Virus record (IMG/VR): IMGVR_UViG_3300032893_000063
Coordinates: 1-53,564 of that record
Origin: a virus
DNA length: 53,564 nt
Strand: one strand, 5' to 3'
Positions 18,118-26,828 of this stretch are shown here, in pieces. A program made the translations under genes and the position numbers. Every line of letters begins with the position of its first letter. The stretch's first letter is position 1. Below the pieces are notes generated by a model, which was not told the origin of the DNA, did not search any database, and saw nothing but the letters and a program-made list of their open reading frames with translations.

Positions 18118-18665
18118 TGGATTTCCTACCAGGCGATGTTGCTTTTGTCATGCACTGGGATAACTGGATGAGTAAAGCCATTTCGTGGTTTACTCAAATC
18201 CCGGGGCTGCCCAGGTTCTCTCATACAGTTCTTATCGTCGAGTCTGCGCCGGATCGGACGTACACTTCAGAAACTTCTGATTACGAGTCAACCATCGGAT
18301 GGATTGAGCGCTACACGACTGATCCCAATGTTTATATGGAAGTGTGGAGACTCCCAGACATGACGGACGGGGAAAGGGCTACTGCGGTTATGCGGGGGCT
18401 TTCCCAGCAGGAAACAGTCTACCCCTATTGGCAACTTCTATCCTTAGCTATCCGTGGAATTTTAAAGAAGATCGGGATTCATATTGGGAACATCCTTCCC
18501 TGGGGTTATGATTGTAATGAACATGTCCACTACTCCTTGTTAAAGACACATTACCCAGAACTAGCGAATACGGAACCCCATTCCCTAGACAATCTGGATT
18601 TTTATAAACTTTATACAGGGATTAGCGGAGCTCAAAAGATTTACACTAAACAGGTGGGTCAATGA
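18117..18665 (+). CDS. Permuted NlpC/P60-like (papain-like) amidase or peptidase
   Basis: 182 aa. The opening FLPGDVAFVMHWDNWMSK, then FSHTVLIVES near residue 37 and finally GYDCNEHVHYSL near residue 125 follow the order seen in circularly permuted papain-like enzymes (YiiX/YebB type). There the His of the SH motif precedes the catalytic Cys. The likely residues are His in FSHT and Cys in YDCNE. Such enzymes cut peptide or amide bonds, often in peptidoglycan. Flanked by tail genes with overlapping starts, it may be a tail-associated wall-degrading enzyme. The exact substrate is unknown. Confidence 0.65.
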   Translation: MDFLPGDVAFVMHWDNWMSKAISWFTQIPGLPRFSHTVLIVESAPDRTYTSETSDYESTIGWIERYTTDPNVYMEVWRLPDMTDGERATAVMRGLSQQETVYPYWQLLSLAIRGILKKIGIHIGNILPWGYDCNEHVHYSLLKTHYPELANTEPHSLDNLDFYKLYTGISGAQKIYTKQVGQ

Positions 18666-20890
18666 TTCCAGTTCTAGCGGGGACAAGCCTGGCTTTCGAA
18701 TATACCGCCTACGACGGAACGGCTACGTTGAGCGTCGCGATGAAAATCTACGACGTTACGACGGGTTCCCCATCTTTCGTGAACACGATTGCCATGACCC
18801 ACATGATTAATGGCACCTATGTGGGCTACTTCACCCCTCTTGCCGGTAAAATCTACGCCATCAACAAAATGGTCTATACGGACGGCACATTCGCTACACC
18901 ATCATCCCTGTACAGCCCGGGAAGCGAAACCATTCAGGCATCCACCGAGCAGACTCAAATTACGGCGATTCAGGGCACCCTGACCACAATGAGTGGGCAG
19001 CTCACCTCAGTACAGGGAGATACGAGCACTCTCGTTTCAAGACTTACTGCTGGGAGAGCTTCTAATCTGGATAATCTGGATGCAACAGTTAGCTCCAGAG
19101 CTACACAAGCTTCTGTGGACGCCATCCAGAATAATACAAACTTTGTGGGGATCGTTCCTGCCACCCTCCTCATTCCGGACACTGGAAGCACCCTTTATGT
19201 TTTCTATGCCAATCTCTATGACGAAGTGGGAAGCCCGGTTGATCCTGACGGGGGAATTCTACAGGTAACTATCACAACCGCAGGCGGAGGTATCGTTGTT
19301 CCTACCACGCCGATGACCCACGATGGACTTGGGCGCTATCATTTTAACTATTCCGTTACTTCCATCGATACACCACAACCGCTGACGGTTATCTTCACCT
19401 ACTCTTATTTGAGCGTTCCTTTTACACAACTGAGAGTAACGCAAACAAGCGAATACCAGAGCAGCCTCGATACTCTTCTTAGCCGACTCACTGCAACCAG
19501 GGCAGCGAATTTGGATAACCTAGATACGACAATCTCTTCTAGAGCAAGCGCTGCGGCGATCTCAGCCATCCAGGCAGTTCTTAATCAATTTCACTTTAAC
19601 GGGAATAATGTCCTTGCTGAGACCGTCATTAATGACGATAAATCAGGCTACTCACTCAGCCCAGGATTCGTTGCTACGATCGTAAGCGCCGTGTGGGACG
19701 AGCTTCTTTCCAGCCACACTCTTGCTGGAACAATGGGATACGCCCAGAATCTTCTTGGCGGTATCTCATCGAATGTTCTTTCTCTTCGCTCTGACTATAC
19801 GACTGTAAGAGCTGCTAAGCTCGACAACCTCGATGCGGCGGTATCGACTCGTGCGGATTTCGCCAGCGTTTCGGCTGTCGGTACCCAGGTATCTAACGTC
19901 CAGACGAGCGTTAACAACGTCAACAGCAAGCTTGGCACTCCCGTGGGTGCGTCGGTTTCAGCAGATATAGCCGCAGTCAAAGCAGACACGTCGGCAATCA
20001 ATGCCAAAACCACCAACCTACCAAGCGACCCCGCAAGCGAATCAGCAGTCGAAGCGGCCATCGCTGCGGCAACAGGTTCTCTGCCAACGATTGGTGTTGA
20101 AGTCGCTGCAATTAAGGCGAAGACAGATAATCTTCCTGTCGATCCGGCAAGTGAAAGCTCAGTGGTGGCAATCCCGACCAACCCGCTCCTTACCACCGAC
20201 ACAAGGCTTAACCACCTGGATGCCAATATCTCTAGTCGAGCAACTCCAGCCGATCTGTCCCCGCTCTCAACGGCTTCCCAGGTCTCTGCTTCGACCTCGG
20301 CAATTCTCACGGCTATTGCAGGGGTAGACGCAGATTTGGCCCCTCTGGCTACCACTGCTCAACTTACAGCGGCCACGGCTCCACTGGCTCAACAAAGCAC
20401 TCTCCTCAACGTCGAAAGCGAAGTGCTGGCGATCTCTGGATCTCAAATCACACCTGCTGATGTCTGGACATATACCCCAAGAAGTCTTGATGTGCCGGTC
20501 GATACAACAATTGACCTTACACCAATCGCCAAGACCACGGACGTCACTACAGCAGAAGCCAATATCATTTCCGCAATTCCACAATTCGACTGTCAGATGG
20601 CTACGGCAATTGATCCGGCTACCGACACGATCACATTCCAGGTTTGGCTGGAGCAGGCAAACAGCGTGGTTATCAGCCCACAGACTGCCGAAATCAACGT
20701 CTACAACAGCGCGGGCAACCCTGTAATTTCCGGATTGACGTCGTCTTCTCCTTCTTCAGTGGGCGTATTTACCCTAAGCCAAATCAATGCAAGCAACACT
20801 TTGGCAGCAAACCAAGCTTATACGGTAACAGTGACAATCACCCAGGGAGTTAACACTTACGAAACTACGAAGGCGTTTACGGTGTTCTAA
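18662..20890 (+). CDS. Long tail protein with LDNLD/SSRA helical repeats
   Basis: 742 aa, overlapping the upstream stop by 4 bp. An N-terminal beta domain (~100 residues) is followed by helical segments carrying the repeated signature RxxxLDNLDxxxSSRA near residues 131, 280, 381 and 514. NLPxDPASES units (residues ~455-500) occur between them. This pattern is familiar from long phage tail-fibre or tail-needle-like proteins that form trimeric coiled coils. The C-terminal ~100 residues are an Ig-like beta domain. Probable elongated tail or fibre stalk. Confidence 0.65.
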   Translation: MIPVLAGTSLAFEYTAYDGTATLSVAMKIYDVTTGSPSFVNTIAMTHMINGTYVGYFTPLAGKIYAINKMVYTDGTFATPSSLYSPGSETIQASTEQTQITAIQGTLTTMSGQLTSVQGDTSTLVSRLTAGRASNLDNLDATVSSRATQASVDAIQNNTNFVGIVPATLLIPDTGSTLYVFYANLYDEVGSPVDPDGGILQVTITTAGGGIVVPTTPMTHDGLGRYHFNYSVTSIDTPQPLTVIFTYSYLSVPFTQLRVTQTSEYQSSLDTLLSRLTATRAANLDNLDTTISSRASAAAISAIQAVLNQFHFNGNNVLAETVINDDKSGYSLSPGFVATIVSAVWDELLSSHTLAGTMGYAQNLLGGISSNVLSLRSDYTTVRAAKLDNLDAAVSTRADFASVSAVGTQVSNVQTSVNNVNSKLGTPVGASVSADIAAVKADTSAINAKTTNLPSDPASESAVEAAIAAATGSLPTIGVEVAAIKAKTDNLPVDPASESSVVAIPTNPLLTTDTRLNHLDANISSRATPADLSPLSTASQVSASTSAILTAIAGVDADLAPLATTAQLTAATAPLAQQSTLLNVESEVLAISGSQITPADVWTYTPRSLDVPVDTTIDLTPIAKTTDVTTAEANIISAIPQFDCQMATAIDPATDTITFQVWLEQANSVVISPQTAEINVYNSAGNPVISGLTSSSPSSVGVFTLSQINASNTLAANQAYTVTVTITQGVNTYETTKAFTVF

Positions 20891-21105
20891 TGTCGATCAG
20901 ATGTTTTGCTCAACAGACAATCATCGCCTTCCTGTTTGGATCGGAGGCTGCATTGGTACCACCGCCACCACCTGCTACCCCAGGGAATCAACCTGAGGAC
21001 GAGAAGGCGCTAAATTTTCCACAGCTTTTAGGATTTACAGCAAACTACAGCACCCAACCCATTACTCCGTCAACGGAGCCCGCAGATGAAAACACCCAGC
21101 CCTAA
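20890..21105 (+). CDS. Small proline-rich protein, unknown
   Basis: 71 aa. The ATG overlaps the upstream stop (TAATG), and the last 20 bp overlap the next small gene. An N-terminal hydrophobic stretch (QTIIAFLFGSEAALV) precedes a Pro-rich segment (PPPPPATPG). No homologue recognised; it could be a small tail or membrane-associated peptide. Confidence 0.45.
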   Translation: MSIRCFAQQTIIAFLFGSEAALVPPPPPATPGNQPEDEKALNFPQLLGFTANYSTQPITPSTEPADENTQP

Positions 21106-21247
21106 ATTCGCCGCCGGGTTCAGGAAGACTGCCATGCATGAAGTTAAGGATATGCAGGAGCGGGCTATTTTCGCGATGAATGCTAAACACCCCAACTACA
21201 GCAAAAAGGGAATCCTTGCTATGCTGAGGCGAAGAGGTGTGAAGTGA
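21086..21247 (+). CDS. 53-aa protein with FxxGFxKTA peptide
   Basis: The reading frame begins at ATG 21086, inside the end of the previous gene, and ends in TGA 21245-21247, overlapping the GTG start of the next gene by 4 bp. Residues 8-16 read FAAGFRKTA, the tag-like peptide shared by several small proteins in this window. The rest is basic and helical (MHEVKDMQERAIFAMNAKH...). The tight overlaps on both sides and the shared peptide support a real gene despite its size. Confidence 0.6.
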   Translation: MKTPSPKFAAGFRKTAMHEVKDMQERAIFAMNAKHPNYSKKGILAMLRRRGVK

Positions 21248-22119
21248 GTGTCACGATTAACTGGACGTCTTATGTCGACTCCACGGTAGATAGCTTTAAG
21301 ATCTATAGAGCTATCACAGGGATCAGTGTTCCGTTTCCTAATTCGCTGCAGACTGGGGACACCTTTTCGTTTTCAGCCACGAGCCAGACTGTTCAAAGAG
21401 TGACAATCGGGGCAACAGATATCGCGTCTGTGGCGGCGGCTATCAATAGCCAAGCACAAGGGCTCCAAGCCACTGCAAGCCAGTCGGGGCTTATTCTTTT
21501 CGTTCGTTGCACTGCAACAATTAACCCAAAGCTAAAACTCTATCCATGCCCTTTTTTGGCCCACACCGGAATCCCGGTCCAAATCGTTGTCCCCCAGCTT
21601 AATCCAACCCTGGTAACTACCGTGGCTTCGGTTACGCCACCCCACAATTACAGTTATGCCGATGCGGATGGCTCACCCTATGACTGGTACTACATTACCT
21701 CAGTTACCAGCTCAATAGAGAGCATTCCAAGTATCTGGCAACAGCCTTTAGTTACCCCGGGAACGCTCTGTGTGGTCGAAGGGCGAGTTAAAACGATTCA
21801 GAACAGCCCCATTGTGGGGGCGTTGGTCAAAGCCTCTCCAATTGGCGGTGTAGCGGTCTCAGATGATTCTGGGCTGACATTCCCGCCTATAACAGCCTAC
21901 TCTGATTCGTTTGGGCGTTGGACAATCCCAGTGCTGCAGGGCACCCAAATCCTGTTCCAGATCCCAGCAATCGGCTATAATCAAGTAGTTGAGATTCCGG
22001 CACAACCTTACATGCTCTTTAGTAATCTTGTGCCGGTGAATGATTATTACTTTAGCCCAGATGGGGACATTCTCGGGACCCCAACTGCAACTGCGGATTT
22101 TGAGAACCTAGATTTTTAA
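21244..22119 (+). CDS. Tail-associated protein with FN3-like and Ig/CnaB-like domains
   Basis: 291 aa with a GTG start overlapping the preceding stop by 4 bp. The first ~30 residues (INWTSYVDSTVDSFKIYR) and the later DADGSPYDWYYITSVT look like the two ends of a fibronectin-III domain. Residues ~40-120 form an insertion between them. From ~residue 177 a second beta domain (CVVEGRVKTIQ...DSFGRWTIPVLQGT) matches the C-terminal domain of the protein at 9869-10462. It sits directly before the portal gene. A structural or adhesive role is likely. Confidence 0.55.
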   Translation: MSVTINWTSYVDSTVDSFKIYRAITGISVPFPNSLQTGDTFSFSATSQTVQRVTIGATDIASVAAAINSQAQGLQATASQSGLILFVRCTATINPKLKLYPCPFLAHTGIPVQIVVPQLNPTLVTTVASVTPPHNYSYADADGSPYDWYYITSVTSSIESIPSIWQQPLVTPGTLCVVEGRVKTIQNSPIVGALVKASPIGGVAVSDDSGLTFPPITAYSDSFGRWTIPVLQGTQILFQIPAIGYNQVVEIPAQPYMLFSNLVPVNDYYFSPDGDILGTPTATADFENLDF

Positions 22120-22131
22120 CGAAGGAAGCGG

Positions 22132-24009
22132 ATGTTAAGCGCCAACGACGGCTCACCAGATGTCGCAAGTCTAGACCCGAACCTTCGCTTAGTAGGCGAT
22201 AGGAACAGGACTCGCTACCCATCACCCTTCTTCGACGTTTCGCAGCAGTATGTCCCGCCCACGATTAAAGAGCTCTTCAAGTGGGTCTATTACTACGCGA
22301 CAAACAACTCCTTCCTTGGCCCGGCTCTTTCCAAGATCGCACGCTACCCGGTCACCGACCTTATCTTAGAAGATAACAATCCCGAGCTTGTTGAGAATTG
22401 GAAAATGCTCCTCAACAACACTCTCCAGATTAAGACGTTTCTCATGGAAACGAATCTCGATCTTGTAACTTACGGGAACGCCTTTGTTACGATTCACTAT
22501 CCTGCGGCACGCTTCATCAAATGCGAAAAGTGTCGCGAAACTTACCCTTGGAAGATGATCCAAAAGAAGATCGATAATCTTAGGATCAAAATCAAATGTC
22601 CCAAGTGTGGGTATGACGGCGACGCCATTATTAAAGACGCGCCCTACAAGTCTGCCGAAAACATCAGACTTGTGCGAATCAACCCAGAATTTATCGATAT
22701 TAAATATAACGACGCAACTGGACGCCACACCTATCTCTATTCAATTCCAGATAAGCTTAAGCGCCAGATTATGAGCGGTGATCCAGACATCCTGGAAGAC
22801 ACACCACAGATTTATATCGACGCAATTAAACAGAGAAAGAAGATTAAGCTCAGTACCCAGAACCTGTTTCATCTAAAGCGCCCCACCCTTGCCGGTAAGG
22901 ACATGGGCTGGGGAATGCCGCTGATTGCGGTAGCGCTGAAGGATCTCTACTACTTCTACACCCTCCGTCGCGGGCAGGAGGCTATCATTAATGAACACAT
23001 CGTACCGTTTGATGTCCTTTTTCCGCAGGCTAACGGAAAGTTTGATCCTTATGTCCACTCCGATCTTTCTTCCTGGAAACGAGAAATCGAAAGACAACTC
23101 GCCCACAGAAGAAAAGACCCTAACTATAAGGCTGTGCTCCCCTTTCCGGTTGGCTTTGAGCGTATTGGCGGAGACGGCAAGGCTCTTCTTCTAACACCGG
23201 AGCTCGACTTCTTAGCTAAGACCATCATTGGCTCTGTTGGCATACCGCAAGAGTTCGTCTTCGGCGGAACCATGAGCTGGACAGGCTCCAGCATTAGCTT
23301 AAGAACCCTGGAGAACGACTTCCTTCACCATCGCTCCCAACTTCTTCAGCTAACAATCTGGCTTGTCGAAAGACTCAGAATCTATCTGAGCATACCGACG
23401 CCAAAGACAATCAAGTTCTCCGATTTTAAGATGGCTGATGACATGCAGAAGCTTCAGCTCTTGATGGGAATGGCGTCAAATGACAAGCTTGATTGGGATA
23501 GCCTCCAAAAAGAGCTCGGCTACGACCCAGAAGTTATCAGAAAGAAAATCGAAGAACAGAAGCTCTTTGAAGCCAAAATGCTTGAGATTCAAACTGTACG
23601 CGCTGCCGAAGCTCAGGCCAAGGCTCAGAAAGTTCAAATGCGCTACATGCAGCAAATGCAAGAAGATGCCGTTGCGCAAAATGCTCAGATGGCTGACCAG
23701 ATGGGCGACGGTCAGGTCCCTGTTCCCGGAGCAGACCCGGAAGGGGAAGCGGCTGACGCTCAGGATAAGACCATCCAAACCTGGGCTAAAAAGTTAGTAG
23801 GACAAGACCCCAATACCCAAGCTCAAGCTCTCGCTAGGTTACACCAGCAATCCCCAGAATTTGCGGCAAAACTCAAACTCGCCATCTCACAACTTTCACA
23901 ACCTCAGATGCCAGAGGTATCGCAAGGACCGGCACAACCCACTCCGCAAGGAGCGGATATGCGCCCGCTTCCAACTCAGAGACCTCCTCGTAGAAAAGGA
24001 GGCGTCTGA
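22132..24009 (+). CDS. Phage portal protein with inserted zinc ribbon
   Basis: 625 aa after GAAGGAAG. It has portal-family features: TIKELFKWVYYYATNNSFLG near residue 43, LVTYGNAF near residue 111, a long central region with LLLTPELDFLAKTIIGSVGIPQEFVFGG near residue 352, and a TGSSISLRTLENDFLHHR segment. The C-terminus is Gln/Ala-rich and helical. An unusual insertion at residues 131-159 carries CEKC and CPKC (Cys131, 134, 156, 159), a plausible zinc ribbon. The portal forms the dodecameric ring for DNA packaging and tail attachment. Its stop overlaps the next start. Confidence 0.85.
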   Translation: MLSANDGSPDVASLDPNLRLVGDRNRTRYPSPFFDVSQQYVPPTIKELFKWVYYYATNNSFLGPALSKIARYPVTDLILEDNNPELVENWKMLLNNTLQIKTFLMETNLDLVTYGNAFVTIHYPAARFIKCEKCRETYPWKMIQKKIDNLRIKIKCPKCGYDGDAIIKDAPYKSAENIRLVRINPEFIDIKYNDATGRHTYLYSIPDKLKRQIMSGDPDILEDTPQIYIDAIKQRKKIKLSTQNLFHLKRPTLAGKDMGWGMPLIAVALKDLYYFYTLRRGQEAIINEHIVPFDVLFPQANGKFDPYVHSDLSSWKREIERQLAHRRKDPNYKAVLPFPVGFERIGGDGKALLLTPELDFLAKTIIGSVGIPQEFVFGGTMSWTGSSISLRTLENDFLHHRSQLLQLTIWLVERLRIYLSIPTPKTIKFSDFKMADDMQKLQLLMGMASNDKLDWDSLQKELGYDPEVIRKKIEEQKLFEAKMLEIQTVRAAEAQAKAQKVQMRYMQQMQEDAVAQNAQMADQMGDGQVPVPGADPEGEAADAQDKTIQTWAKKLVGQDPNTQAQALARLHQQSPEFAAKLKLAISQLSQPQMPEVSQGPAQPTPQGADMRPLPTQRPPRRKGGV

Positions 24010-24392
24010 TGGACGAGCAAAGAGGACTTGTCCCTGGCTTAATGGGGGAGGCAGTTGCCTTTGAAAAAAGCCCATTCATTCAAGGTTTCCTGGCTGGTGT
24101 GAAAGGAGCTCTTCTGGGTGCTCCAGCGGGGGCGGCAGTCCAGCTTGCCCGAGGCAAGAGCCCGCTTCTAGGAGCGATTATCGGTGGATTGGGGACGGGC
24201 CTCATTAGCGGAGTTGCTAAAACTCTTGCCCAGAAAGTAGAAAATGTCGATGTTGAGGAAGCCATGAGATATCACGCCATGCAGCTTAAGGCGAGAGAGC
24301 CCATGATCTTCATGCCTCCCCCGGCTACGTTTGGAAGAATTTTCTCTCGAATGCACCAAAGAGAACACGCAGGATTCACACATGCTGATTGA
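24009..24392 (+). CDS. Small protein with glycine-rich hydrophobic region
   Basis: 127 aa. The ATG overlaps the portal stop (TGATG). Residues 21-29 read SPFIQGFLA, a degenerate form of the F-x-x-G-F tag. They precede Gly/Ala-rich hydrophobic stretches (residues ~30-75, e.g. LLGAIIGGLGTGLISGV) that could insert in a membrane or form glycine-zipper helices. It may be an ejected internal virion protein or an assembly factor, from context only. Confidence 0.5.
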   Translation: MDEQRGLVPGLMGEAVAFEKSPFIQGFLAGVKGALLGAPAGAAVQLARGKSPLLGAIIGGLGTGLISGVAKTLAQKVENVDVEEAMRYHAMQLKAREPMIFMPPPATFGRIFSRMHQREHAGFTHAD

Positions 24393-24594
24393 AAAAACAG
24401 TGAGATCGATCAGACGCTTTGATCTTAACAACGCTTCCGATTTAGAAGAGTACAATCGCCTTCTTCAAAATCCAGCCGTTAAGATCATTGATCGGCAAAT
24501 TCTAGAAGAAAAAGAAGCTCACTTTGAGAAGGACTTTAGCGAGACCTCAACCCACCACGTAGCTTACTTGGAGATTGAGGAATGCAGTTTGTAA
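24382..24594 (+). CDS. 70-aa acidic helical protein
   Basis: The start ATG 24382 lies 11 bp inside the upstream gene; a longer reading would overlap it further without a ribosome site. The protein is charged and helical (LEEYNRLLQNPAVKIIDRQ). Its end overlaps the next gene by 13 bp. Consecutive overlaps indicate one translationally coupled series with the portal gene. Function unknown. Confidence 0.5.
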   Translation: MLIEKTVRSIRRFDLNNASDLEEYNRLLQNPAVKIIDRQILEEKEAHFEKDFSETSTHHVAYLEIEECSL

Positions 24595-25031
24595 CGGGAT
24601 TTAAAAAAACAGCTGCCTATGGGGCTTCGACTCTCTCCGGGGACACTGGCCAGGGATTCAAGGTGGTCGATACCGAGCCTATGCCTTTTGTAGCTGGTGC
24701 GGGAGGAATGTCCCCCTCCGGGATTCCAAGCTATAAGCCCACCGAAACAAGTAAGGTCCCGTGGTCGCCCTACAAGAGTCGTAAGGCAGCCGAAAAGGCG
24801 AGAGCTCTTGAAATTGCCATGCTAAGCAAAATGGCTTCGCAAGGCGACCCCCGTGATCCTACAGCTTACGTGGGCAATCAGGGACAGGGGGCAGATACCC
24901 TAGTGTCCCAATTAAAGTACGAGACGGGGTACAATAACATCACGGAAGATATGGGTTATAATAAGGTGAAATACAAAGATAGCCCAACTCTCAAGCGACT
25001 AAAGAGATACCGAAAGGGAGCAGAAAGATGA
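24582..25031 (+). CDS. Small basic protein beginning with the tag MQFVTGFKKTA
   Basis: 149 aa. The first 11 residues match the peptide F-x-x-G-F-x-K-T-A found at the start of several neighbours. After it comes a Gly/Pro/Ser-rich, probably flexible region, then a basic C-terminus (LKRLKRYRKGAER). The start is preceded by TTGGAGATTGAGGA. The stop overlaps the next ATG (ATGA). Probably a small virion or internal head protein; this is inferred from the tag and position. Confidence 0.55.
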   Translation: MQFVTGFKKTAAYGASTLSGDTGQGFKVVDTEPMPFVAGAGGMSPSGIPSYKPTETSKVPWSPYKSRKAAEKARALEIAMLSKMASQGDPRDPTAYVGNQGQGADTLVSQLKYETGYNNITEDMGYNKVKYKDSPTLKRLKRYRKGAER

Positions 25032-25402
25032 ACTCATTTGTGAAGGGATTTGAGAAGACAGCGGCTGGTGCTGCCGCCGCTAAAGGATGGGGGGAAACCC
25101 TTAAGCGCGGGCTTGTTGGCGCAAAGCAAATGGGTGGGGGATTTATGAAGGGCCTTAAGGCAAGCGGAGACGTTGCTCTTAAGGAACATCTTTCCCCAGG
25201 CACGGCTCTCAAACACATCCAGGATGCGACCAAGGGAACGCTGAAGACACAAAGGGGACGACAACAAATTGGTGAAGCTCTTGGGAAAGCTGCCCCATCC
25301 GTAGCTGCAACCGGTGCGTACGCTTATGGAGCCAAGAAGCTTTACGATAAGACGCTAGGGAACAGTGATCAGAAAAGCTACGCTCCGGGAGGCTACTACT
25401 AA
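25028..25402 (+). CDS. Small basic protein with tag NSFVKGFEKTA
   Basis: 124 aa, coupled to both neighbours by overlapping stop/start codons. Residues 2-12 are NSFVKGFEKTA, the clearest copy of the shared peptide. The remainder is Ala/Gly/Lys-rich and helical (AAAAKGWGETLKRGLVGAKQMGG), resembling small DNA-associated or internal head proteins. No domain recognised. Confidence 0.55.
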   Translation: MNSFVKGFEKTAAGAAAAKGWGETLKRGLVGAKQMGGGFMKGLKASGDVALKEHLSPGTALKHIQDATKGTLKTQRGRQQIGEALGKAAPSVAATGAYAYGAKKLYDKTLGNSDQKSYAPGGYY

Positions 25403-25584
25403 TGGCATTTACGAAGGGATTTGTAAAAACAGCTCAAGGTCTTGGAGACATGATCAACGCCAACATTACCAAGGCAATGGGTAACGTAGGGAAAGCTGTA
25501 CCAAGACCTCCCACACCGCCTGCCACTACAAGCGTCATGGGACAAGCCTTTGGTAGCATCCGCAAAGCATTCGGCGGAGCCTGA
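25402..25584 (+). CDS. 60-aa protein with tag MAFTKGFVKTA
   Basis: The ATG overlaps the preceding stop (TAATG). Residues 1-11 carry the tag, and the remaining ~49 residues are Gly/Ala/Pro-rich (VPRPPTPPATTS). It is the last + strand gene before a reverse cassette, and its stop abuts the reverse terminator. Three consecutive genes begin with the same peptide while their remainders differ, so this is not simple gene duplication. Confidence 0.55.
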   Translation: MAFTKGFVKTAQGLGDMINANITKAMGNVGKAVPRPPTPPATTSVMGQAFGSIRKAFGGA

Positions 25585-25617
25585 TAGCTAAAAAAGAGGG
25601 GCCGTGACGCCCCTCTT
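25585..25617 (-). terminator. Rho-independent terminator of the 25620-27610 reverse cassette
   Basis: Stem AAGAGGGG / CCCCTCTT with an 8-base loop, followed on the minus strand by TTTTTTAGCTATC. It directly follows the stop of the reverse gene at 25620. The T6AGC tail matches the terminators at 10464, 35207 and 52103. Confidence 0.85.
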
Positions 25618-25619
25618 AA

Positions 25620-25850
25620 TCATGACAGAAGCCCTTCAAGCTCTGTCTTGATTATATTCTCTACCCCCATAATCGCCTTCACAGTGTCCGCACTGAATGG
25701 AACTTCCTTGGCAGAATAGCCATCGTTGAAGTCCTGTGAGGCGATCTCCCTGTCCCCCATCATAACTGCGTACTTACCAGCCACTTTGGGGAGCTTTGTT
25801 TTCTCGTCCTGCACGACCTTCCAGCTTTTCAGAACCAGCTGGCACTGCAT
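25620..25850 (-). CDS. Small hypothetical protein, end of reverse cassette
   Basis: 76 aa, mixed alpha/beta (QCQLVLKSWKVVQDEKT...KVAGKYAVMMGDREIAS), no Cys cluster or TM. The start overlaps the stop of the upstream reverse gene by 1 bp. The length and even composition are typical of small early phage proteins. No family recognised. Confidence 0.6.
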   Translation of the reverse strand: MQCQLVLKSWKVVQDEKTKLPKVAGKYAVMMGDREIASQDFNDGYSAKEVPFSADTVKAIMGVENIIKTELEGLLS

Positions 25851-26065
25851 CAGAGCTCCAGCTTCACAGGTTCGGGGAGTTCAAGCTTCTTCAGCTCAGC
25901 CTTGTCATCTGCGATCTTCTGTTGAAGATGCCTGATCTCGGCTTCGCTATTTACGATACGCTCAACAAGCTGGCGAACACGATCCTCACATTTTTTCTCG
26001 TTCCGCTCGTTAATTTCATCGACCACCTTATTCACAACGCCAGAGGCGCTACGATTATCACTCAC
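25850..26065 (-). CDS. Small coiled-coil protein
   Basis: 71 aa. From residue ~12 to 62 it is a continuous charged coil (VDEINERNEKKCEDRVRQL ... IRHLQQKIADDKAEL). It overlaps the upstream gene by 4 bp and the downstream gene by 1 bp, so it is translated within the cassette. It may be an oligomerisation or scaffold-like early protein; nothing more can be said. Confidence 0.6.
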   Translation of the reverse strand: MSDNRSASGVVNKVVDEINERNEKKCEDRVRQLVERIVNSEAEIRHLQQKIADDKAELKKLELPEPVKLEL

Positions 26066-26412
26066 GTTTTACCTACTCTTTCTATGGCTTCTAGAGCCGC
26101 TGCTGGGACACTTTCTGCGGGAACAATTGCGAGACGTTCCGGAAACTGAAGCGTAACAATTCTGGAGTTTGCCCTCCACGGCTGATCTGCAGTCCACCCA
26201 CGATAGACCCCCTTAACTTGAACAGTTGCCGGAGCTTCATCGGGGTTTTTGGGATCTTTCTCCCAGAAGTATACTGCGGATTTCTTTCGAGTAAGGCCAA
26301 CGACCTTACCCAGATGAAGAACCGCAGACCGACCAGCCAACGCAGCGTAGACGATGTAATCCCCCTCGATGATACTGCGGCCAGTAACATCCTTATGATC
26401 TACTGTTCTCAA
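26062..26412 (-). CDS. Hypothetical beta-rich protein
   Basis: 116 aa. Segments such as GRSIIEGDYIVYAALAGRSAVLHLGKV and SAVYFWEKDPKN suggest a small SH3-like or Tudor-like beta barrel with an interaction surface. This is judged by pattern only. It overlaps both neighbours by 4 bp. Function unknown. Confidence 0.55.
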   Translation of the reverse strand: MRTVDHKDVTGRSIIEGDYIVYAALAGRSAVLHLGKVVGLTRKKSAVYFWEKDPKNPDEAPATVQVKGVYRGWTADQPWRANSRIVTLQFPERLAIVPAESVPAAALEAIERVGKT

Positions 26413-26828
26413 TCAACCCTCTCAATCGTCCCATAATCGGTGATCTCTTCTACGACCCAGGTGCTTGTATCTTCAATGGTATGCCCGTACTCGGTTCCCA
26501 AAGATTGGGATACCGAGAGCGCAGCTGCAAGTTCCTTCGCCTCCTCTGGATTCCTTGCCTCCACCCCCACCGTGTTAACCCACACTTCTCTGATCCCTAC
26601 ATGGTATCTTTTGAGCTTTTTGGAAGAGCTGTCTTTTGTGTTTCCGCTCTCGATGTCCTTTGAGTCTTCCCTCTGTTTTGAAGGCTTTTCCGCAGAAGTC
26701 ACAGATGTTCCCTCCTTTTGGCATGACTGCCTCCAAGAGCGAAGCTTGGCTATCGATCTCTTTAGATTTACGGTAGCTTCGTATAGCGGATTCATGTTTA
26801 TTGAGGATTTCTTTGATTGTCTCTTCAT
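26409..26828 (-). CDS. Hypothetical protein with YHVGIREVWV domain, start uncertain
   Basis: The convincing part is the C-terminal ~70 residues (KRYHVGIREVWVNTVGVEA ... HTIEDTSTWVVEEI), which look like a compact conserved alpha/beta domain. The upstream half is low-complexity and lies in another frame of the zinc-finger gene. The overlap with that gene is 254 bp if the ATG at 26828 is used. No good ribosome site or internal start precedes the domain. Either a nested gene, or a domain reached by a +1 shift from the zinc-finger frame near 26600-26630. Confidence 0.45.
   Translation of the reverse strand: MKRQSKKSSINMNPLYEATVNLKRSIAKLRSWRQSCQKEGTSVTSAEKPSKQREDSKDIESGNTKDSSSKKLKRYHVGIREVWVNTVGVEARNPEEAKELAAALSVSQSLGTEYGHTIEDTSTWVVEEITDYGTIERVD

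Noticed and set aside
19795-20355. Long reverse frame opposite the LDNLD-repeat protein
   Set aside because: Ala/Ser-rich mirror of a repetitive coding sequence without start signals; the + frame has clear repeat conservation.
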